12,617 nucleotides of DNA from JAICLL01 sp035252155 (GTDB taxonomy: Bacteria > Planctomycetota > Planctomycetia > Pirellulales > JAICIG01), in contig DATFDL010000117.1 in assembly GCA_035252155.1 (NCBI GenBank), forward strand, positions 1-12,617. Direction: 5' to 3'. The translations under genes were made by a program, and so were the position numbers. The notes under the pieces were generated by a model. That model searched no databases, was not told where the DNA came from, and saw only the letters and a program-made list of their open reading frames with translations. How positions within the stretch are numbered: the stretch's first letter is position 1; every line of letters starts with the position of its first letter. Positions 8,303-12,617 of this stretch are shown here, piece by piece.

Positions 8303-10042
8303 ATGCGGACCCTGGTCATATCGGTTTTGGCCCTGCTGACGGCCCTTGGCATGGCGCTGGCCTGTTTCCGCAGTGGTTGCATTCCTTATGCCTCTTCGAC
8401 GGTGGTCGATTCCCGCTTCGTAACCAACCTCGAAGCCGCCCCCGACCCCGATCATTTGCGATTTATCGACAGGACCGCGGACAGCGGGGTCGAATTTCGC
8501 TACGACAACGGCCGGGCGGCCGGACATCATGCCATCCTTGAGTCGCTCGGCGGCGGCGTGGGGCTGTTCGATTACGACGGCGACGGACGTTGCGACCTGT
8601 TTTGCCCGGGGGGCGGCAAATACCTGCCCGATCTCGAAATCGTCGGGCTGCCCTCGGCCCTTTATCGCAACTCGGGCAACTGGAAATTCGCCGAAGTGAC
8701 GGCCGGCGCGGGCGTCGGCGAAGCGCCTTTTTATTCGCATGGCTGCTCAGCCGCCGACTACGACGCCGACGGCTTTGTCGATTTTGTGATGACCGGCTAC
8801 GGGGGATTGCAATTGTTCCACAATCAGGGCGATGGAACTTTTCAGCAGGTCCGCGAGCAGGCCGGCATGATGGACGATCTCTGGAGCACCAGCGCCGCTT
8901 GGGCCGACTTCAACGGCGACAACCTGCTCGATCTGTATATCGATCATTATGTCAACTGGTCGTTCGCGCCGGGCCACAACCCCGACTGCCCCGGCCCGGT
9001 CGCCGGCCAGCGCGAGATCTGTTCTCCCCGCAAGTTCGACCCATTGCCGGATATTGTCTATTACTCCAACGGCGACGGCACGTTCCGCGACGCCACCAGC
9101 GAGTTTGGCCTAATTACCACCGGCGAGTGCGGCAAGGGCCTGGGCGTGGTGGCGGCCGACATCGACTTGGATGGCGATGTGGATGTCTATGTCGCCAACG
9201 ACACCGTTGACAATTTTCTTTATTTGAACGACGGCCACGGCGCCTTTCAGGAAGTCGGATTACTCAACGGGGTCGCCCGCGACTTCGGGGGCAAAGCCGA
9301 GGGAAGCATGGGAGTCGACGTGGGCGATTACGATGGCGACGGACTGCCCGACATCTGGGTCGCCAATTTCGAGGAAGAGTCGTTCTCGCTGTATCGTAAC
9401 GACGGGGAAGCGCAGTTCGTTCACGTGAGCCAGGGCACGGGCATTACGGCCCTGGGGCACCTCTACGTGGGGTTTGGAACCGTCTGCGTCGATGTCGATC
9501 GCGATGGCGACGAGGACTTCCTCGTGTCGAATGGGCACGTGATCAACTTTCCCAAAGCGGCGCAGTTACGGCAGGAACCGTTGGCATTGGTGAACAATCG
9601 CGGCCGTTTTGCAAAGGCAGTGTTTCCGCCCGGCGACTATTTCTCGACGTTGCATCGGGGCCGCGGCCTGGCGACGTCTGACTTGGACGACGACGGCGAC
9701 CTGGACATGGTTTTCTCGCACAACGACGGCGAGCCGAACGCGCTGGTGTCGAATGAAACGCCGAGCGACAACGGTTGGCTGCGGGTGCGGCTGATCGGCG
9801 TCGCCTCGAACCGCGACGCCCTCGGCGCCCGGCTGGTGCTGCATACCACGGCGGGCGATCAGTTGCGGTTGATCAAGGGCGGCGGCAGCTATGAATCGCA
9901 GTGCGATCTGCGTCCGTTTTGGGGCGTGCCCGCGGGCGTTCGCATCAAGGGTCTTTCGGTTCACTGGCCCTCGGGCCACGATGAAGACTACGCGCTGACC
10001 GAGGCAAATCAAACGGTCACCATCGTTGAGGAGGGCTCGTAA
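8303..10042 (+). CDS. Secreted FG-GAP/VCBS repeat protein with C-terminal ASPIC/UnbV domain (CRTAC1-like)
   Basis: The 579-residue product begins with a hydrophobic signal peptide (about 4-20). The ALAC at 18-21 is not a standard lipobox, so lipoprotein status is uncertain. Seven calcium-binding Dx[DN]xDGxxD-like loops mark a beta-propeller: 90-99, 152-161, 202-211 (degenerate), 286-295, 342-351, 397-406 and 460-469. Examples are DYDGDGRCDL and DYDGDGLPDI. The C-terminus at about 490-575 is an ASPIC/UnbV domain, recognised by LGARLVLHTTAGDQ, the GGGSYESQ segment and VHWPSG. This architecture is that of the CRTAC1 family, which is abundant in Planctomycetes. The proteins are thought to be extracellular or surface-exposed calcium-binding proteins, without an agreed biochemical role. 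Several cysteines (101, 148, 229, 240, 276) may form disulfides. Only a weak GGGA precedes the start by six bases. The gene is divergent from the cytochrome and convergent with the kinase. Confidence 0.95.
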   Translation: MRTLVISVLALLTALGMALACFRSGCIPYASSTVVDSRFVTNLEAAPDPDHLRFIDRTADSGVEFRYDNGRAAGHHAILESLGGGVGLFDYDGDGRCDLFCPGGGKYLPDLEIVGLPSALYRNSGNWKFAEVTAGAGVGEAPFYSHGCSAADYDADGFVDFVMTGYGGLQLFHNQGDGTFQQVREQAGMMDDLWSTSAAWADFNGDNLLDLYIDHYVNWSFAPGHNPDCPGPVAGQREICSPRKFDPLPDIVYYSNGDGTFRDATSEFGLITTGECGKGLGVVAADIDLDGDVDVYVANDTVDNFLYLNDGHGAFQEVGLLNGVARDFGGKAEGSMGVDVGDYDGDGLPDIWVANFEEESFSLYRNDGEAQFVHVSQGTGITALGHLYVGFGTVCVDVDRDGDEDFLVSNGHVINFPKAAQLRQEPLALVNNRGRFAKAVFPPGDYFSTLHRGRGLATSDLDDDGDLDMVFSHNDGEPNALVSNETPSDNGWLRVRLIGVASNRDALGARLVLHTTAGDQLRLIKGGGSYESQCDLRPFWGVPAGVRIKGLSVHWPSGHDEDYALTEANQTVTIVEEGS

Positions 10043-10093
10043 AACGGAATTCATTCCGTTCCTAGTTGCCAAGGGAACGGAATGAATTCCGTT
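10043..10093. terminator. Bidirectional terminator-like inverted repeat between convergent genes
   Basis: AACGGAATTCATTCCGTTCC at 10043-10062 is repeated as a perfect reverse complement at 10074-10093, with an 11-base loop. It begins right after the UnbV stop codon and ends three bases before the kinase stop codon, so it lies in both transcripts' 3' ends. Each arm also folds alone, because AACGGAA and TTCCGTT are complementary around a TTCA or TGAA loop. There is no U-tract; the termination role is inferred from position. Confidence 0.65.
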
Positions 10094-10096
10094 CTA

Positions 10097-11206
10097 CTAC
10101 TCGAGCTCTTCGAGCCAGAGCCGGATCTCGTTTTCGTATTCGCTGGCCAGGTCGCCCTTCACAAGCTGGCGATGGAAACTGGCGGCGCCGCCTTTTTCGA
10201 CCATATCGGCCGCCTCGGCGCTGGCGAACCGGCACATGGGGTCGGGCGCGATCAAGCTGCGGACCAAGTTCATCAGCAGCTCGTTGCAGACGACTTCGTG
10301 CGGCAGCCGCTCGTGCAGGCGATGGACCAACAGCCGCTTGGCTTCGAGCAGCTCGCGGTAGTTCATCTGCCCAGCGAAGGGGGGCGCCCCGGAGAGCATC
10401 TCGATCAACACGTAGCCCAGGCTGCACAAGTCGCTGCGGGGCGAAGTGCCGACGCCCTCGAGCACTTCGGGCGCGGCGTAGTTGGGCGTGCAACTGCGGC
10501 GCTGTGGCGCCGCGTCGATCTCGAAGGCCGAGCCGATGTCGATAATCTTGGCGTTGCCGGTCCGCTTGAGCATGATGTTCGAGGGCTTGATGTCGCCGTG
10601 CACGATTCCCTCGCGGTGCAGAGCGGCCAAAGCGGCCAGGCACTCGCGCAGCACGGCGATGGCGATACCGGGCTTGAGCCGCGGCTGCACCGGCCCGGCC
10701 GTCACGATCACGTTGTTCAGATATTCCCAACGCCGGTTGCTCACACGGTTGCGGACATGGTCGAGCATGCCCTTTGTCAGCAGCCGACTGAGGTCGAAGC
10801 CGTCGATCCACTCCATCTCCATGATGCGGATGCGGGCGCGATCGACAAAATTGTGCACGTCGATCAGGTTGTCCTGCTGGATCTGAGCCACGCGAGCGGC
10901 GACGTGGGCGATGCGGCCCATGGCGTCGTCGTAGCCGCGGGCGTCCTCATAGTATTGCGGCGAGAAAATCTTCAGCGCCACCGGCAAGGTGAAATTGTCG
11001 GTGCCGCGCCGCTCGCTGAGATAGACCACGCCCTGCCCGCCTGTGCCCAGCAGTTTGCCGAGGTGATGATGCTCGGTCCAGCTATGCCGCTGCTCAGTGA
11101 CCAGGCGATCGTACCGTTTGAGCAGCTCGCCGTCGTGCGAGTGCTTCACCGGGTGCCCGTTAAAGGTCAGCGTGGCACAACCTTCGAAGTACGTTGTCGT
11201 GGACAT
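10097..11206 (-). CDS. Soluble Ser/Thr protein kinase (Hanks type, variant DIG motif)
   Basis: The 369-residue product is a eukaryotic-like protein kinase that transfers ATP phosphate to Ser/Thr of protein substrates. Visible motifs are the glycine loop LGTGGQGVVY (53-62), ATP-anchoring lysine in VALKIF (K79), the catalytic loop HGDIKPSN (203-210, D205, K207, N210), metal-binding DIG in place of DFG (223-225), APE (245-247) and the helix F region RSDLCSLGYVLIEMLSGAPPF with D259. The key catalytic residues are present, so it should be active. G204 replaces the Arg of the HRD motif, making it a non-RD kinase that may not need activation-loop phosphorylation. There is no membrane segment, PASTA or other sensor domain, so it is predicted cytoplasmic. 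Residues 1-45 form a short N-terminal extension and about 335-369 a charged C-terminal tail. A GGGAG site precedes the ATG by eight bases. Substrates are unknown; the convergent secreted neighbour is not an obvious target. Confidence 0.94.
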   Translation of the reverse strand: MSTTTYFEGCATLTFNGHPVKHSHDGELLKRYDRLVTEQRHSWTEHHHLGKLLGTGGQGVVYLSERRGTDNFTLPVALKIFSPQYYEDARGYDDAMGRIAHVAARVAQIQQDNLIDVHNFVDRARIRIMEMEWIDGFDLSRLLTKGMLDHVRNRVSNRRWEYLNNVIVTAGPVQPRLKPGIAIAVLRECLAALAALHREGIVHGDIKPSNIMLKRTGNAKIIDIGSAFEIDAAPQRRSCTPNYAAPEVLEGVGTSPRSDLCSLGYVLIEMLSGAPPFAGQMNYRELLEAKRLLVHRLHERLPHEVVCNELLMNLVRSLIAPDPMCRFASAEAADMVEKGGAASFHRQLVKGDLASEYENEIRLWLEELE

Positions 11207-11214
11207 TTTGAAAT

Positions 11215-11219
11215 CTCCC
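11215..11219 (-). promoter_or_regulatory. Ribosome binding site of the kinase gene
   Basis: The minus strand reads GGGAG eight bases before the ATG at 11206. It supports the kinase start. Confidence 0.5.
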
Positions 11220-11307
11220 GGCGCCTTCAGACGGAAGTATCGTAATCATGCGGATGAATGCCCCCGCATCTTACGCTTTCGCCCTCGGTTGCGTCCAGTG
11301 CGGAGAA

Positions 11308-11340
11308 GTAGGGTTGGCCGAGCGAAGCGAGTCCCGCCCC
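11308..11340. repeat. Dispersed intergenic repeat, GTAGGGTTGGCCGAGC type
   Basis: The segment begins GTAGGGTTGGCCGAGC and continues with GAAGCGAGTCCCGCCCC. The first 16 bases recur at 5975-5990 with one change. It contains a mirror sequence, GAGCGAAGCGAG (11320-11331), which reads the same backwards on one strand. It lies upstream of the kinase and downstream of the dehydrogenase and has no coding role that I can see. Confidence 0.6.
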
Positions 11341-11383
11341 AATCGGTTGTGACGACCAAAACCGGTAACGTCATCATCGGGGT

Positions 11384-11473
11384 CTGTAGGGAACGCCCTC
11401 CGTGCCGTTCCGTGAAGGGCGGCGCGACGTCCACCCGCCCTTCGCGGAACGGCACGGAGTCCGTTCCCTACAG
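11384..11473. repeat. Long hairpin repeat overlapping the dehydrogenase stop
   Basis: The arms 11384-11422 and 11435-11473 are inverted copies matching at 36 of 39 positions, with a 12-base loop. Both outer ends carry CTGTAGGGAACG when read inward. A third related half-copy lies at 5993-6025. On the minus strand the element begins at the last sense codons of the dehydrogenase, and its CTGTAG supplies the TAG stop (11468-11470). It may serve as the dehydrogenase transcript terminator, though no U-tract follows. Confidence 0.8.
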
Positions 11474-12445
11474 AGCCGTACTTGGGCTCCAGCGCGGGAA
11501 GCCAAGCCGCTTGTCGACCAGGTTGAGCAAAGGACGTCCGTCGAGCCAGCGGCGCAGGTTTTCGCAAAAGAACCGCGTCATGTCGTCGCTCCGCGTGGCG
11601 CTTTGCCCGCCCACATGCGGAGTGATGATGACGTTGGGCATCGACCACAGCGGACTGTCGGGCGGAAGTGGTTCGAGCTCGGTGACATCAACGCCCGCCC
11701 CCGCCAGCCGGCCCGCTTGCAGCGCTTCGACCAGGTCGGCCTCGACCACCAACGGCCCGCGCGCCATGTTGATGAGAAGGGCCGAAGGTTTCATGCAGGC
11801 CAGCGCGGCGGCATCGATCATGCCGCGCGTGGCGTCGGTCAGCGGCGCGGCAAGAATGACAATGTCGGAAACTGACAACAAGTCGTGCAACCGATCGGCG
11901 GGCCAGAGCGACTCGACATAATCGGGCTTGTCGGTGGGAAAGACGTCGGTGGCGACGATTCGCCCTCGGAACACTCGCAAAACTTCGGCCAGCCGTCGCC
12001 CGTTGCCCCCAAAGCCGACGATGCCGATTGTGGCACGGTGCAAGTCGCCTGTGGGACGGCGGATGAACTCTTTCTTTTGTTGAGCGCGGAAAAAGACGGG
12101 CAGGCTGCGCAGCAAGCCCGTGATGAGAGCCAGCGAATGCTCGGCGACCTGGTCGGCCAACACGCCCGAGGCGCTGGTGACCACGATGTCGGATTCGATG
12201 ACCGACGGCGTCAAGCAATGGTCCAGCCCGGCGGCGGACGATTGTATCCAGCGCAGGCGGCCGCGCCGCACCACCTCATCCCAAGGGACCGGATGCACTT
12301 TGGCATGCCCGCAAAACAGGTCGGCCTCGAGAATCTCGTGGGCGACGCGCTCTTGGCCCGCGTCGATCAGTTCGGCGGCAGGGGCCGTCGCTGCGATCTG
12401 AGCCAGGTGCTTGGGCTCGACGGGATAGCACAGGACGATTCGCAT
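11468..12445 (-). CDS. NAD-dependent D-2-hydroxyacid dehydrogenase
   Basis: The 325-residue cytoplasmic product belongs to the D-isomer-specific 2-hydroxyacid dehydrogenase family, which interconverts 2-oxoacids and D-2-hydroxyacids with NAD(P)H. The NAD-binding motif GxGxxG is at 144-149 (GFGGNG) within GIVGFGGNGRRLAEVL. An aspartate at 167 in VATDVFP, placed after the second Rossmann strand, favours NAD over NADP. The catalytic triad is visible: R229 in NMARGPLV, E258 in DVTELEP and H277 in TPHVGG. The substrate-binding region includes SSAAGLDH near 69-76 and VLADQVAEHSLAL near 95-107. The substrate cannot be deduced; phosphoglycerate, glyoxylate/hydroxypyruvate and other oxoacids are all possible. 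The start was set at MRIVLCYP, where the first beta strand begins; the frame stays open 49 residues further, but that extension comes from the palindromic repeat. The last few residues and the stop codon derive from another repeat. No clear Shine-Dalgarno site precedes the start. Confidence 0.94.
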   Translation of the reverse strand: MRIVLCYPVEPKHLAQIAATAPAAELIDAGQERVAHEILEADLFCGHAKVHPVPWDEVVRRGRLRWIQSSAAGLDHCLTPSVIESDIVVTSASGVLADQVAEHSLALITGLLRSLPVFFRAQQKKEFIRRPTGDLHRATIGIVGFGGNGRRLAEVLRVFRGRIVATDVFPTDKPDYVESLWPADRLHDLLSVSDIVILAAPLTDATRGMIDAAALACMKPSALLINMARGPLVVEADLVEALQAGRLAGAGVDVTELEPLPPDSPLWSMPNVIITPHVGGQSATRSDDMTRFFCENLRRWLDGRPLLNLVDKRLGFPRWSPSTAL

Positions 12446-12494
12446 ATCAGGCTCGTGGATGCTCGTGCAACTGCAAATCTGGTGACTTCTGAAT

Positions 12495-12582
12495 CGGTAT
12501 GTGGAACAGCCGCCCTCGGCTGTTTCTGCGACGCCGACTGGCGTCGGCGAGCCACAGCCGAGGGCGGCTATGCCACATACCG
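12495..12582. repeat. Long nested inverted repeat upstream of the dehydrogenase
   Basis: The arms 12495-12523 and 12554-12582 are inverted copies matching at 27 of 29 positions; both contain AGCCGCCCTCGGCTGT or its complement. The 30-base interior contains a second stem, GACGCC pairing with GGCGTC, so the whole folds as a nested hairpin. It begins 49 bases before the dehydrogenase start, in its 5' region. It looks like a dispersed palindromic element; an effect on expression is possible but not shown. A small TTTTGA/TCAAAA palindrome (12599-12613) follows near the window edge. Confidence 0.75.
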
Positions 12583-12617
12583 GCTCCCGCATTTTCGATT
12601 TTGAATGTCAAAACCGA

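Noticed and set aside
10082..11245. 387-codon open frame on the plus strand opposite the Ser/Thr kinase
   Set aside because: It is antisense to a gene with complete kinase motifs, has no signal or domain, and starts inside the inverted repeat.
11308..11473. Possible CRISPR array or transposon end
   Set aside because: The repeats are inverted or scattered rather than regularly spaced direct repeats, and there is no transposase or cas gene nearby.
12446..12592. N-terminal extension of the dehydrogenase by 49 residues
   Set aside because: It is encoded by the nested palindrome, and the family's first beta strand begins at the chosen start.
11885..12604. 239-codon plus-strand frame opposite the dehydrogenase
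   Set aside because: It is antisense to a gene with a complete catalytic triad and NAD-binding motif, and has no recognisable features.

Overview
The window carries six protein-coding genes and a set of palindromic intergenic repeats. It looks like chromosomal DNA of a Planctomycetes bacterium, plausibly Pirellulales-like. This is an inference from the combination of a four-ACT aspartate kinase, a multiheme cytochrome c with a TPR tail, a secreted FG-GAP/UnbV (CRTAC1-type) protein, a soluble Ser/Thr kinase, few clear Shine-Dalgarno sites and several families of small dispersed palindromes. No single marker gene proves the taxonomy. No tRNA, rRNA, CRISPR array, transposase or phage gene was seen.

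Layout. 37-3804 (-): a 1255-residue membrane protein with no assigned function. It has a large extracytoplasmic part resembling a type 1 periplasmic-binding (ANF/LivK-like) fold, nine further membrane segments and a cytoplasmic tail. 4074-5846 (-): aspartate kinase, catalytic domain plus four ACT domains. 6103-8007 (-): heptaheme c-type cytochrome with C-terminal TPR repeats. 8303-10042 (+): secreted protein with seven calcium-binding FG-GAP-like repeats and an ASPIC/UnbV domain, divergent from the cytochrome across a 295-base region. 10097-11206 (-): soluble Ser/Thr protein kinase, convergent with the UnbV gene over a perfect 20-bp inverted repeat. 11468-12445 (-): D-2-hydroxyacid dehydrogenase (NAD-dependent).

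The genes do not form one obvious pathway. The likeliest functional pair is the cytochrome and the FG-GAP/UnbV protein, both exported and sharing a divergent promoter region. Aspartate kinase starts the lysine/threonine/methionine pathway and is a housekeeping gene. Same-strand genes are separated by about 255-270 bases, so long operons are unlikely.

The intergenic regions hold at least five kinds of palindromic or repeated element. One kind occurs in related copies near 5975-6025 and 11308-11473. One of these hairpins supplies the stop codon of the dehydrogenase gene. The least explained item is the 1255-residue receptor-like membrane protein, whose DNA is visibly less GC-rich than its neighbours.
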